This document shows, piece by piece, positions 34,509 to 42,740 of a stretch of DNA of 64,000 bases (positions are counted from its first letter, which is position 1; the number at the start of each line of letters is the position of its first letter). The position numbers and the translations under genes were made by a program. Location of the stretch: positions 1 to 64,000 of the forward strand of contig LFEY01000017.1 of NCBI GenBank assembly GCA_001510275.1, given 5' to 3'. Source of the stretch: Thaumarchaeota archaeon casp-thauma3 (GTDB lineage Archaea; Thermoproteota; Nitrososphaeria; Nitrososphaerales; Nitrosopumilaceae). Below the pieces are notes generated by a model, which saw only the letters and a list, made by a program, of their open reading frames with translations, had not been told where the DNA came from and made no database searches.

Positions 34509-34598
34509 TTGAAAAAATTCAAACATACAAACGAAGAATTAGAATTAGCTAAATTACAATCTGAAAAAGAGAAGAAGAGAAAAGAATCTGAAGAATAA
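34509..34598 (+). CDS. Highly charged 29-aa peptide
   Basis: TTG at 34509, TAA at 34596-34598. The product (MKKFKHTNEELELAKLQ, then a Lys/Glu tail) is a single charged helix. Support for coding: TATA-like TTTTTATATCTAAA (~34476-34489) about 25 bases upstream fits a leaderless transcript, and a strong hairpin-plus-T-tract terminator begins 11 bases after the stop. The unit looks like a self-contained transcription cassette. It could equally be a small RNA. Confidence 0.45.
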   Translation: MKKFKHTNEELELAKLQSEKEKKRKESEE

Positions 34599-34608
34599 TA
34601 TTTTTTCT

Positions 34609-34638
34609 CCTTGTCTTTTTCAGACAAGGTTTTTTTTT
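34609..34638 (+). terminator. Hairpin plus T-tract terminator
   Basis: CCTTGTCT (34609-34616), a 5-base loop and AGACAAGG (34622-34629) form a perfect 8-bp stem followed by nine T residues. It ends the short cassette at 34509 and lies against the stop codon of the convergent gene at 34637. It looks like a bacterial intrinsic terminator; archaea more often use T-tracts alone. Confidence 0.65.
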
Positions 34639-35011
34639 AAAATTTAATTTTAGAAGGATATTTTTGATTTAATTCGTCATATACTTTTTTTCTTTCAGAA
34701 ATTAGTGTTTTAGACTCGTCGTACATTTTTGTAAAAAATGCTGCTAAAATACGATCACCATTTTTATCAAAAAATCTTACACTAAAACTAGTACGCTCAG
34801 GCTTTTCTTCCTGTACAAACTCTGCTGATTTTATTAATTCTGAATCAATATGCATGTGTGCAGGACCATCATTATCACCAATAGTAATCCATTTTTCTTT
34901 TTGTCTAATACTAAGGGAATTACTTCTAACTTCACTAATGGCTCCATCATTTCTTATGATAATCAAAATATCATCAATTTTGACTAAATCAGATAACAAC
35001 TCTAAAAGCAT
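34637..35011 (-). CDS. HemS/ChuX-like heme-utilisation protein (tentative)
   Basis: 124 residues from ATG at 35011. The block KEKWITIGDNDGPAHMHIDSELIKSAEFVQEE followed by RTSFSVRFFDKNGDRILAAFFTK resembles a half-domain of HemS/ChuX/HutX heme-trafficking proteins, where a His in the HxH region contacts heme. The match is by pattern only and the protein is short. The role is unproven: heme binding or a general small-ligand fold. It stands alone, its 3' end facing the terminator hairpin. Confidence 0.45.
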   Translation of the reverse strand: MLLELLSDLVKIDDILIIIRNDGAISEVRSNSLSIRQKEKWITIGDNDGPAHMHIDSELIKSAEFVQEEKPERTSFSVRFFDKNGDRILAAFFTKMYDESKTLISERKKVYDELNQKYPSKIKF

Positions 35012-35050
35012 CAAGTATTCTTAAAATTAAAATTATTTCAATTTTTAGAG

Positions 35051-35320
35051 CTATTTCATATCAATTTGAACAAAATCATCTGGATCTCCATGAATGCAAT
35101 CAGTTCCAACTGCTTTAAGAGCTGAAAAATTGATTTTTCCATCATGAATTTTTCCTTCGTTTTGAAGAATTCCAATTTTTCCAGATACAATTTGTTTGTG
35201 TTTTTCACAGGTCACTCCAACCATGTATTCATCTGTATTGGCAATAATTGATACAACAAATTCTGGAGGATTGACACATTGTTTTCCTTTTTCTGTTACT
35301 GAACACCTATCAGGAAGCAT
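35051..35320 (-). CDS. Small zinc-binding-like protein, 89 aa
   Basis: 89 residues from ATG at 35320: MLPDRCSVTEKGKQC at the start, TCEKHKQIV in the middle and DCIHGDPDDF at the end, a Cys/His set that could bind Zn. Transcribed in the same direction as the HemS-like gene with ~40 bases between. No family assigned. Confidence 0.6.
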   Translation of the reverse strand: MLPDRCSVTEKGKQCVNPPEFVVSIIANTDEYMVGVTCEKHKQIVSGKIGILQNEGKIHDGKINFSALKAVGTDCIHGDPDDFVQIDMK

Positions 35321-35427
35321 AATCGAATTTCAATTGTCATAAGATATTAAGCTTGATTAGGAGAGATTCAGATTTGAAAATTGTAACTCATTTTATTTAT
35401 TATATATGCCATAATTAATGTAGAAGT

Positions 35428-36252
35428 ATGAGTACGATTCCAATATCTGATCTTTCACTTGAATCATTATTTGGAGATTCTTTAACAGCATCACTTTGTG
35501 TTAATATTGAAAAAGGTACTAAGACGTGGGTTGCAACAGGAATGCTAGTACAACAATTAGAATCATTTACAGATTCAGTAGTTGTACGTGAAAATGACAA
35601 ACCAATAGGAATTGTGGGAGGAAAGGACATCATAGTTCCTCTTGTAGATAATCCAAACTCAAGTTTGTTCTATGATACTAAAGTAGAAGATGTGATGGAA
35701 AAAAGATTTCTAACTGTTACTGAAAAATCCAAACTTAAAGAATTAATCAGTTATTGGAAGCAAACTAGAAGAGCATTTGCTGCAGTACCCAACGAGTTTT
35801 CAGATTATTCTTCATTGTCAGCAAAAAAAATGCTTGAAGTTGGAATGAAAGTTAAAACTGAAATTTCTATTTCTCAGCTACCCAAAAAGAAGATCATTAC
35901 ATTTGATGAAAAAGATACCATAGGTGATGTTCTTAATTCCATGTTGAAGATCAATTCCAGAAGGTTGTTTCTTGCAGATTCAAACAAATTTATCAATGAC
36001 AGAATAATTCTTCAAAAAATTACAGATGAGTTAAAGTGCCTTAAGGAAACAGAAGATTTTATGGACTTGCCAACAAGTGAGTTTAATCTAGAAGAAGCAA
36101 AGAGCATTACAAATGATTTAATAATTCAAGAAATTTCAGAAATCATGTATAAAATGGAGCATCCAAGTGTATTGTTTCAGGATCAAATTATCACACCTTG
36201 GGATATTTGTCTAATTTTACTATCAGATAACATTACAGAATATGAAAATTAG
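35428..36252 (+). CDS. CBS-domain protein of unknown target
   Basis: 274 residues. A CBS pair lies at ~40-190: VATGMLVQQLESFTDSVVVRENDKPIGIVGGKDIIV, VMEKRFLTVTEKSKLKELISYW and KIITFDEKDTIGDVLNSMLKINSRRLFL. The last ~80 residues are helical (ITNDLIIQEISEIMYKMEHP). CBS pairs usually sense adenine nucleotides. No effector domain is recognisable, so it may regulate a partner. Overlaps the convergent FAD oxidoreductase by 4 bases. Confidence 0.75.
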   Translation: MSTIPISDLSLESLFGDSLTASLCVNIEKGTKTWVATGMLVQQLESFTDSVVVRENDKPIGIVGGKDIIVPLVDNPNSSLFYDTKVEDVMEKRFLTVTEKSKLKELISYWKQTRRAFAAVPNEFSDYSSLSAKKMLEVGMKVKTEISISQLPKKKIITFDEKDTIGDVLNSMLKINSRRLFLADSNKFINDRIILQKITDELKCLKETEDFMDLPTSEFNLEEAKSITNDLIIQEISEIMYKMEHPSVLFQDQIITPWDICLILLSDNITEYEN

Positions 36253-37547
36253 AAAAGATCAATAATTTCTTCAAAATTCCAAAAAGATTCTTTTGGTTTT
36301 TGAGTGTAATCTAAGAACCCTTTGTCTTGTAATTTTTTTATAATAAATGCAGAATATGCTGGGGCACCAGTGGCTCCTGGGGAATTGTAATTTACAATGT
36401 GAAATGAGTTTTTACCGTCAAGTTCCAAAATATCTTTAACAAATTCGCCCTTGGGTGAAATAACAGGTGTTCGTATTCCAGCTGTGCCATGCTTGGTGAA
36501 ATATTCAGGTTGAACTTTTGGAATAAATTGTTGCACTTGATGAACCATTGCGGTTTTTGAAACAGAACTAAGAAATTCTTTAGAAAGCATAGATAAGAAA
36601 CTACGGTTTGTAAGAAGACGTCTAACATTTCCTCCAAATATTTCACGGATTTTAGAAACTGCAGCAGTTAATTCACCTGCATATCCTTCATAAGTTTCAG
36701 GAGTTGCTACAGGTACTGCATTTGGTCCAATCTCAGTTGTTCCATTAGATCTTTTAATCCAATGAGGATCTAAAAATGGAAATTCAGAAAATCTTGCTAC
36801 AGTGTAAATATTTGTCTTAACTAAATCTGCATATGATTGATCAGAAACCCAATATTCTCCTCGAAAATGAAGATCATCATATTCTTTTGCAAGATTACAT
36901 TTTTTAGCAATATCTAACGAGTTGCCACCAGAACAATTTATCATAAATTTTGCAGTTAAAGTAGAATTATCAGAGAAAATAATTTGGGCCTCTGAGTCAT
37001 CATTAGTATCTATTACTTCTTTGTTAAACAAAAAGTCTGTTCCATGTTTTTCAGATTCTTTTTGTAACTCTTTAGTAAAAATTCCATAATCTGTTGAAAC
37101 GTCTCTTGAACAGTGAAGACCAGAATAAGCATGTAAATTTGGTTCTTTTTTTAAGAGATCTTTTGAATCAAGTAACTCAACTTGTTTTTCAGGAATTCCA
37201 TTTTGTGCAGACCACTTCATGTATTTCTCCAAAGTTTTATGTTGTTCTTCATCTGATGCTACTTCAATTGTTCCCACTTCAGACCATGGCAGATCTTTCT
37301 TCTTTGCAAAAATTTCCCATAAATCATGAGAAATTAAAGATGAAACTGCAGACGTTTTTCGTTTTATTGGATCTAGATAAAAGGGGGAATGAACAACTCC
37401 TGTATTTCTACTACTAGTGTGCTTTGCGACTTCATTTTCTTTTTCAATTACGCAGACATTAAGATCATAAAGTGTAGATAACCAATACGAAATCGTTGTA
37501 CCTAAAATTCCTGCACCAATAATGGCAACATCATATTTCTTCAACAA
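36249..37547 (-). CDS. lhgO: FAD-dependent oxidoreductase, L-2-hydroxyglutarate oxidase-like
   Basis: 432 residues. N-terminal Rossmann fold VAIIGAGILGTTISYWLS (~8), VCVIEKENEVAKHTSSRNTGVVHSPFYLDP with the family's RN(S/T)G-VxH motif, and a C-terminal FAD contact in GAPAYSAFIIKKL. These match LhgO-type enzymes, which oxidise L-2-hydroxyglutarate to 2-oxoglutarate and pass electrons to quinone, but glycerol-3-phosphate or malate relatives are possible. No membrane helix. Its start lies only ~8 bases from a duplicated 38-bp repeat. Confidence 0.8.
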   Translation of the reverse strand: MLKKYDVAIIGAGILGTTISYWLSTLYDLNVCVIEKENEVAKHTSSRNTGVVHSPFYLDPIKRKTSAVSSLISHDLWEIFAKKKDLPWSEVGTIEVASDEEQHKTLEKYMKWSAQNGIPEKQVELLDSKDLLKKEPNLHAYSGLHCSRDVSTDYGIFTKELQKESEKHGTDFLFNKEVIDTNDDSEAQIIFSDNSTLTAKFMINCSGGNSLDIAKKCNLAKEYDDLHFRGEYWVSDQSYADLVKTNIYTVARFSEFPFLDPHWIKRSNGTTEIGPNAVPVATPETYEGYAGELTAAVSKIREIFGGNVRRLLTNRSFLSMLSKEFLSSVSKTAMVHQVQQFIPKVQPEYFTKHGTAGIRTPVISPKGEFVKDILELDGKNSFHIVNYNSPGATGAPAYSAFIIKKLQDKGFLDYTQKPKESFWNFEEIIDLF

Positions 37548-37554
37548 TGAAAGG

Positions 37555-37663
37555 AGGCATTTCTACTCATTAATTGATTATGAATGATATCGTCTTCTAC
37601 TGACTTTGATTCCACAGCAGGGACAAGGCATTTCTACTCATTAATTGATTATGAATGATATCG
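37555..37663. repeat. Two perfect 38-bp direct repeats, 71-bp period
   Basis: The 38-base unit at 37555-37592 recurs exactly at 37626-37663, separated by 33 unique bases. The unit begins AGGCATTTCTACTCATTAAT. On the minus strand the unit plus spacer contains a short ORF (37578-37631) reading MPCPCCGIKVSRRRYHS, a zinc-knuckle-like peptide. A tandem duplication of 71 bases is the simplest explanation. Only two copies, so not a CRISPR. The rest of the ~240-base gap before TFB holds its promoter and nothing else I can name. Confidence 0.85.
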
Positions 37664-37789
37664 GGAAGGATATTTGCCAGAATTATGCATAGAATGTTAA
37701 AAAGTATCAGATTTTGAGCATCATTACAAAAAATCAGAAAATGTGTTGCTTATTATAGGAAGAAAAGGAATTCATTATAGGTCATATTT

Positions 37790-38704
37790 TTGGTTTTAGA
37801 AATTCTAAATGCAGATGCAATATGCAGACGTTGTGGAAAAAAATCCATGTTAACAGATAATGTAACAGGGGAAAGATTTTGTGGAAAATGTGGTTATGTT
37901 ATTTCTGAGTCATTACAAGATTCTGGACCTGAATGGAGATCATTTTCAAAAGAAGGGGGTGTAGATCCAACTAGAACAGGAGCTCCAACAACACTTGCAA
38001 TACATGACAGAGGACTTGCCACCATCATTAGTCCGATGAATAAAGACTCATCTGGAAAACCACTCACATCTGCTATGAAAAGCACTATTGAAAGACTAAG
38101 AACTTGGGATAGTAGAAGTAAAGTACATGCATCTTCAGATAAAAACCTCAGACAAGCATTAAGTGAATTATCAACACTAAAAGACAAACTTGCACTTTCT
38201 GATTCTGTAATTGAAAAAGCATCATACATTTACAGAAAAGCATTAGAGAAGGGTCTTGTTAGGGGTCGTTCTATTTCAGCTTTGATTGCAGCCGCACTTT
38301 ACGCGGCATGCAGAGATACAGAAACTCCTAGAACCCTAAAAGATGTTGCCGATGCAGGTAATATTAAGAAAAAAGATATTTCAAGATGTTATCGAATATT
38401 ACATAAAGAATTAGAGCTAAAAATGCCAGTAGTTAATCCAGTTCAATGTGTTGCAAGAATTGCAAGTAAGATTGGAATTTCAGAAAGAACAAAACGCTAT
38501 GCAGCTAAAGTACTCAAAGTGGCCCAAGAACATGAAGAATCAGCAGGTAAGGACCCAATGGGACTTGCAGCTGCTGCACTATACCTAGCATGTGTAAAAA
38601 ATGGGGAAGATAAAACTCAACGCGATATTGCCGAAGCTGCAAATGTTACTGAAGTTACAATAAGAAATAGATACAAGGGATTAAGATTAGATCAAGATAC
38701 ATGA
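37790..38704 (+). CDS. tfb: Transcription initiation factor IIB (TFB)
   Basis: 304 residues, TTG start. Zinc ribbon CRRCGKKSMLTDNVTGERFCGKCG at ~11-34, B-finger region with PEWRSFSKE, then two cyclin repeats (~110-200 and ~205-300) with AALYAACRDTETPRTLKDVADA and AALYLACVKNGEDKTQRDIAEAANVTEVTIRNRYK carrying the BRE-reading helix. TFB recruits RNA polymerase to TBP-bound promoters. TBP follows after 19 bases, so the two are probably co-transcribed. Confidence 0.96.
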   Translation: MVLEILNADAICRRCGKKSMLTDNVTGERFCGKCGYVISESLQDSGPEWRSFSKEGGVDPTRTGAPTTLAIHDRGLATIISPMNKDSSGKPLTSAMKSTIERLRTWDSRSKVHASSDKNLRQALSELSTLKDKLALSDSVIEKASYIYRKALEKGLVRGRSISALIAAALYAACRDTETPRTLKDVADAGNIKKKDISRCYRILHKELELKMPVVNPVQCVARIASKIGISERTKRYAAKVLKVAQEHEESAGKDPMGLAAAALYLACVKNGEDKTQRDIAEAANVTEVTIRNRYKGLRLDQDT

Positions 38705-38723
38705 CTGTAGGTAAAAATAAGAT

Positions 38724-39284
38724 ATGGCACAAACTAAACCTGTAATTGCAATAGTCAATGTAGTAGCTTCTGCAACAATAGAGCAAAGATTAGATCTTAT
38801 AGATATAACAAAAAAATTCCCAGGTGTAGAGTATCATCCAGAACAATTTCCAGGTGCAGTTTTCAGACTCAAAGTACCAAGAACTGCCACATTACTTTTT
38901 GGTTCAGGAAAGATGGTATGTACTGGAGCTAAATCTGAAGATATGGCAATCAAAGCTGTAAACACAGTTGTTCAAAAACTAAGAAAAGGTAAAATCAAAA
39001 TTAAAAACGACGCAATAGTAACAGTACAAAACATCGTCTCATCAATTAATCTTGGAGGCAGAGTTAACTTGGAACAAGCAGCAAGGACATTACCTAGAAG
39101 CATGTATGAACCAGAACAATTTCCAGGATTGATTCATAGAATGCTTGATCCTAAAACTGTAATTCTAATTTTTGCATCAGGTAAACTAGTCTGCGTTGGT
39201 GCCAAACTTGAAGAAGAGATACATCGCTCTGTCAATCAGATACACAGTTTGCTTGAAGAAAAAGATTTAATGATTTATGATTAG
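38724..39284 (+). CDS. tbp: TATA-box binding protein (TBP)
   Basis: 186 residues made of two ~90-residue saddle repeats: VEYHPEQFPGAVFRLKVPRTATLLFGSGKMVCTGAKSED and the second YEPEQFPGLIHRMLDPKTVILIFASGKLVCVGAKLEEE. No long acidic tail. It is encoded directly behind TFB, an economical arrangement for the two core initiation factors. Confidence 0.96.
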   Translation: MAQTKPVIAIVNVVASATIEQRLDLIDITKKFPGVEYHPEQFPGAVFRLKVPRTATLLFGSGKMVCTGAKSEDMAIKAVNTVVQKLRKGKIKIKNDAIVTVQNIVSSINLGGRVNLEQAARTLPRSMYEPEQFPGLIHRMLDPKTVILIFASGKLVCVGAKLEEEIHRSVNQIHSLLEEKDLMIYD

Positions 39285-39336
39285 TATTGTAAATTCATTC
39301 TTGAATGGGATTTATAATAATTAAATATTAAAAAAG

Positions 39337-39434
39337 CGCCGGGAGGGAGATTTGAACTCCCGTTCCCTTGCGAGAACGCGCTTTATGGTTAATTATTTCC
39401 AGGCGCGCGCCCTACCAGGCTAGGCGACCCCGGC
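39337..39434 (-). tRNA. tRNA-Ser (GGA) with 14-base intron
   Basis: Reading the minus strand, acceptor GCCGGGG pairs with TCCCGGC (one G-T pair) and discriminator G follows. The anticodon stem CGCGC/GCGCG encloses a 21-base loop, giving anticodon GGA plus a 14-base intron at the canonical position after base 37. The long variable arm (15 bases, GTTC...GAAC pairing) marks a class II tRNA, as expected for Ser. T arm GGGAG-TTCAAAT-CTCCC. No encoded CCA. The length with intron is 98 bases. Confidence 0.92.
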
Positions 39435-39501
39435 ACAAGTCTTGCGACAAAATTATTCGGTAAGATTTGATTATATATTGTGTTATTTACGAATTGAAAA
39501 A

Positions 39502-39948
39502 CTATTTCCAAATTGTAATAGTAGTTGATTTCTCTACTTGATTTCCTTGTTTATCCATTCCTTTTGTAGATATTTTGTAAAGACCCTCCAAAGATACATC
39601 ATCATCATTTTTTATTTGATCCCATGAAAATTCAATCTCATCACCAGGGTCTAGTTGAGAAATTACTTGTGCGGCAACAGGCGAATACATCAATATTCCA
39701 GATAACCCAGTAATTCTAAGACCGTATGAAGAGTCAGAAAAAATCAATGGAATAGTTCCAGAATTCACAATTTTAATTTTTATCTCTTCTCCTTGCTTAA
39801 AATCAAATTTTTCAGTTACTATAGAAATTGAAAGCCCCTCAACAAAAACTAGTTGGCTTGTATTTTTTACATCAAGCAAATAAACACCAAATGTAAGTCC
39901 AGAAATCAAACCAATGCCAATAAAGATTACGAGACTTTTTGCTAACAC
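39502..39948 (-). CDS. Membrane-anchored extracytoplasmic protein, unknown function
   Basis: The frame is open up to 40080, but the part above ~39977 overlaps the conserved C-terminus of cbf5 (IMAPNTYPKKW in the other frame), so a GTG at 39948 is chosen (148 residues). ATGs at 40062 and 40080 are alternatives that would add a basic N-terminus. A membrane helix (LVIFIGIGLISGLTFGVYLL) is followed by an Ig-like beta domain with IKIVNSGTIPLIFSDSSYG and a DPGDEIEFSWD segment. Probably anchored and facing outward. Unknown role. Confidence 0.55.
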   Translation of the reverse strand: MLAKSLVIFIGIGLISGLTFGVYLLDVKNTSQLVFVEGLSISIVTEKFDFKQGEEIKIKIVNSGTIPLIFSDSSYGLRITGLSGILMYSPVAAQVISQLDPGDEIEFSWDQIKNDDDVSLEGLYKISTKGMDKQGNQVEKSTTITIWK

Positions 39949-39976
39949 AATTCTTCTAAAATAATTTTCTAATTTT

Positions 39977-40978
39977 TTAATCCTTCGGAGGAGTGGATTT
40001 TGTTCTCCACTTTTTTGGATAGGTATTTGGCGCCATAATGATTCTATTTGTTTCAAATGCATACCCCTTAGTAGCATCACGAATCTCTTCTTCAGACATT
40101 GTTGCTTCAGCTAAAGCAACCGCCTCTCCTTTTTGTGTATAAATTCCAACAATATCTCCTTTTTTCAGATTTGGAGAAATTTTCAAAATGCCAGGGATTG
40201 CAAGTTGGGCACCATGACACATAGCATCCACTGCAGAATCACGAATTATTACTGACTTTAACTCACTAAGTGCATATTCAACAGGCTTGATCATTTTCAT
40301 TAATCTACTATCATCTTTTTTCTCCTCCCATAATGCAAAGGCATTTGCAAGTTCATGAAGAGTCACTAAACCATCTGTTTCACGAAATTGATCTACTCTG
40401 GTTCGTCTAAGCTCTATCATTGTAGCGCCAGCCCCAAGAATTTCTCCTAAATCATAATATAATTTTCTAATATAGGTTCCAGATTCACACAAAATTCTAG
40501 TTAAGAGTAATCGTTCTTTTTGTTCTAATACTTCAAATTCATAGATAGTTCTTGTTCTTGTTTGTCTTACAACAGCTGAGCGTTGAGGAGGTTTTTGGAA
40601 AATTTCTCCCCTAAACAAATCAATTGTTTCATCAAGTTTTTCTTTAGAGGGAAGAGAGTGAACTCGTCCTAATGCATGATATTCTTTTGGGCCATAAAGT
40701 AAAACACCTAATGCTTTAGTGGCTTCTCCCAGCCCTAAAGGTAAAACTCCTGAAACCTGAGGATCTAGTGTTCCACTGTGACCAATCTTTGAAAGTTTCA
40801 AAATGCGTTTTGTCCAAGCTACAGTTTCATGACTTGTAGGACCTGGTGGTTTGTCCAATAAAATAATTCCATAATTTAGTAATTGTTCAATTGTTCTTTT
40901 ATCATAATATGTTCCAAAAGCATCATCTGTAATGTCTTGATCAATTTCAACAAGGTTTTCGAGTTGTTTAAGAGTCAT
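39977..40978 (-). CDS. cbf5: H/ACA pseudouridine synthase Cbf5
   Basis: 333 residues. The TruB-type core has GILLLDKPPGPTSHETVAW-like sequence (LLDKPPGPTSHE), catalytic Asp in KIGHSGTLDPQVSGVLPLGLG, and CESGTYIRKLYYDLGE. A C-terminal PUA domain begins ~residue 245 (RDSAVDAMCHGAQLAIPGI) and ends with YPKKW. Cbf5 is the H/ACA sRNP pseudouridylase and can also modify tRNA U55. Overlaps cmk by 4 bases in the SecY-L18 operon run. Confidence 0.95.
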   Translation of the reverse strand: MTLKQLENLVEIDQDITDDAFGTYYDKRTIEQLLNYGIILLDKPPGPTSHETVAWTKRILKLSKIGHSGTLDPQVSGVLPLGLGEATKALGVLLYGPKEYHALGRVHSLPSKEKLDETIDLFRGEIFQKPPQRSAVVRQTRTRTIYEFEVLEQKERLLLTRILCESGTYIRKLYYDLGEILGAGATMIELRRTRVDQFRETDGLVTLHELANAFALWEEKKDDSRLMKMIKPVEYALSELKSVIIRDSAVDAMCHGAQLAIPGILKISPNLKKGDIVGIYTQKGEAVALAEATMSEEEIRDATKGYAFETNRIIMAPNTYPKKWRTKSTPPKD

Positions 40979-41535
40979 AGTAGTTTTCTCACAGTTTCTT
41001 TTGTTACATCTATTACTTGTTGCGCTGTAAGATTATCTGTATTAATTATTAAATCAAACACAGATTTATCATCACCAAAATCAAAGTTGTATAATTTTTT
41101 GTACAATGCTTTATTCTTATCAAATCGCTCTTTTGTAATTTTATAAGCTTCATCAGGAGTCATGTTATCTCTGGATTGCATTCTCTTAGTACTACTCGTA
41201 TGAGAGCCCTCTAACCAAATTTTGATGCCATCTTTGATTAGCCATGGTAAAGTGTAACTGGTAATTACCATTCCACCATGATTGAATAGCCCAGTTAATT
41301 TCTTATCTAATTTTTTATCAAATTCAGAATTTTCTTCACGTTGATTGAGAAACTTCATTCCATCTTTTGTATCCCACCAATCATCACCATCAGAATCAAA
41401 ACCTTGTTCTTTTGCCATTTCTTTTAGTACATCTCCTCCACTAAGATATTGTAATTGAAATTCTTCTGCTAATCCTTTAGCAACAGTTGTTTTACCTACT
41501 GCAGGAGGTCCAGAGATAACAATGGATTTTGTCAA
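40975..41535 (-). CDS. cmk: Cytidylate kinase (archaeal)
   Basis: 186 residues with the P-loop VISGPPAVGKTTVAKGLAEEF at ~5, GGDVLKEMAKEQGFD, and the LID-region SRDNMTPDEAYKITKERFDKN. It phosphorylates CMP/dCMP. Four-base overlaps at both ends (ATGA-type) place it in a tightly coupled unit with cbf5 and the EMC3-like gene. Confidence 0.9.
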   Translation of the reverse strand: MTKSIVISGPPAVGKTTVAKGLAEEFQLQYLSGGDVLKEMAKEQGFDSDGDDWWDTKDGMKFLNQREENSEFDKKLDKKLTGLFNHGGMVITSYTLPWLIKDGIKIWLEGSHTSSTKRMQSRDNMTPDEAYKITKERFDKNKALYKKLYNFDFGDDKSVFDLIINTDNLTAQQVIDVTKETVRKLL

Positions 41536-42158
41536 GTGCCCATTGTTGTTTTTGTTAGCTTCATAATCATTCCGCTAAAGGCAATAGAGGAAAGAAAATA
41601 CCATGCCCAAAGATATAATGCATTTTCACTAGTACAAACATCTTCTGGATCTGCAGCTTGTGCAGCTGTACATGTTAATTGGAAGAAATCCCCGGGAATT
41701 ACATTTAGTGGAATTGGAGATAAAGCTACAGTAAAAGAAAATAGTTGTGGCAACACAAGATAAAATATCAAGATTAAAGGTACAAAAGTAATCATCATAG
41801 GTCTCATATTCATCTGCATCATTTCCATTGACATTTTGTTCATGTATGAAGACTTTTTGTTTAGTTCAGCTGTTTTTGCTTGATCTTTAGCTCTCATGGC
41901 AGCCATTCTTTCTTTTTGATATGCACGTGTTTCTTTCATAATGCGTTGTAGTTTTGTTTGATCAATCATCTTTCTTCTAATCATAGCATTAAACAAATTA
42001 AGCATAATACCAAATCCAGATACTACAAACATTGAAAGAATTAATCCTTTGATTATCGGATCATCACTTCCTAAAACCATTCTACCGCCTTCACCTCCAA
42101 AGAAATCAAATTGTAGAGGGATTAAGTCGATGAAAAGTAGAATAAAGTTAAAATCCAT
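41532..42158 (-). CDS. EMC3/TMCO1-family membrane insertase (DUF106)
   Basis: 208 residues, three membrane helices (around 35-58, 115-140 and 175-200) with a positively charged coiled region after the first (RRKMIDQTKLQRIMKETRAYQKERMAAM), the hallmark of archaeal DUF106/EMC3-like proteins. They belong to the YidC/Oxa1 superfamily and help insert membrane proteins. Position between adk and cmk in the secY operon is typical for archaea. Confidence 0.88.
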   Translation of the reverse strand: MDFNFILLFIDLIPLQFDFFGGEGGRMVLGSDDPIIKGLILSMFVVSGFGIMLNLFNAMIRRKMIDQTKLQRIMKETRAYQKERMAAMRAKDQAKTAELNKKSSYMNKMSMEMMQMNMRPMMITFVPLILIFYLVLPQLFSFTVALSPIPLNVIPGDFFQLTCTAAQAADPEDVCTSENALYLWAWYFLSSIAFSGMIMKLTKTTMGT

Positions 42159-42161
42159 TTT

Positions 42162-42740
42162 TTACAGTCCCATTGCCTTTACTATTTTCTCTGCTGCTTT
42201 ATCAATCTCTCCTTCACGATTAAGAATGAGTTTAACAGGGGAACCAGTAAGTACCGTACAGGCTGAAAGTATTCCTGATTGAGCATCTAATTCTTTTTTA
42301 ATGTTAGTAATTGTAATTTTGTCTCTATTTCTGGTAGTATCTGCCATTCTTCTATTGTAGATTTCTTCTGGTTTTGCAGAAACAGAAACAAAGTTTGTTG
42401 GTTTGATAATTTTTAAAACATGTTCTGGCAAGCCAGGATAATAGCCCTCTGAAGAATTGATAAATGTATGAGTATCAATAATTATGATTTGTTCAGTGTA
42501 TGCAGCAATTTTTTCTGCAGCAAGTTTTTGAAGATTTTGTTGCTCAGATACTGGTAATTTTCTAAGTTCATCTCTATCTTTAAGACCATTTTCCTTGGCA
42601 ACATCAAACATTAAAGTTCCAAAACTGATCACATTAACAGTTTTATCATGAGTTTTTATGATTTCAACTACTTTAGATAACAGAGTAGATTTTCCAACAC
42701 CTGGTATTCCTACCATTATGATTTTCTTATTTTCTGCCAA
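42162..42740 (-). CDS. adkA: Archaeal adenylate kinase AdkA
   Basis: 192 residues from a TTG at 42740 (upstream ATG at 42749 also possible; both overlap the secY end). KIIMVGIPGVGKSTLLSKVVEII is the P-loop, IIIDTHTFINSSEGYYPGLP the core Asp region, and NRRMADTTRNRDK the Arg-rich AMP/LID part. Archaeal AdkA lacks the zinc LID of bacterial enzymes, as here. Follows SecY, the usual archaeal order. Confidence 0.88.
   Translation of the reverse strand: MAENKKIIMVGIPGVGKSTLLSKVVEIIKTHDKTVNVISFGTLMFDVAKENGLKDRDELRKLPVSEQQNLQKLAAEKIAAYTEQIIIIDTHTFINSSEGYYPGLPEHVLKIIKPTNFVSVSAKPEEIYNRRMADTTRNRDKITITNIKKELDAQSGILSACTVLTGSPVKLILNREGEIDKAAEKIVKAMGL

Noticed and set aside
37555-37663. CRISPR-like repeat-spacer-repeat
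   Set aside because: Only two units, no further spacer, no cas genes; a 71-bp tandem duplication explains it.
39949-40080. N-terminal extension of the membrane-anchored gene into cbf5
   Set aside because: It overlaps the conserved Cbf5 C-terminus in another frame, so its amino acids are likely a shadow.
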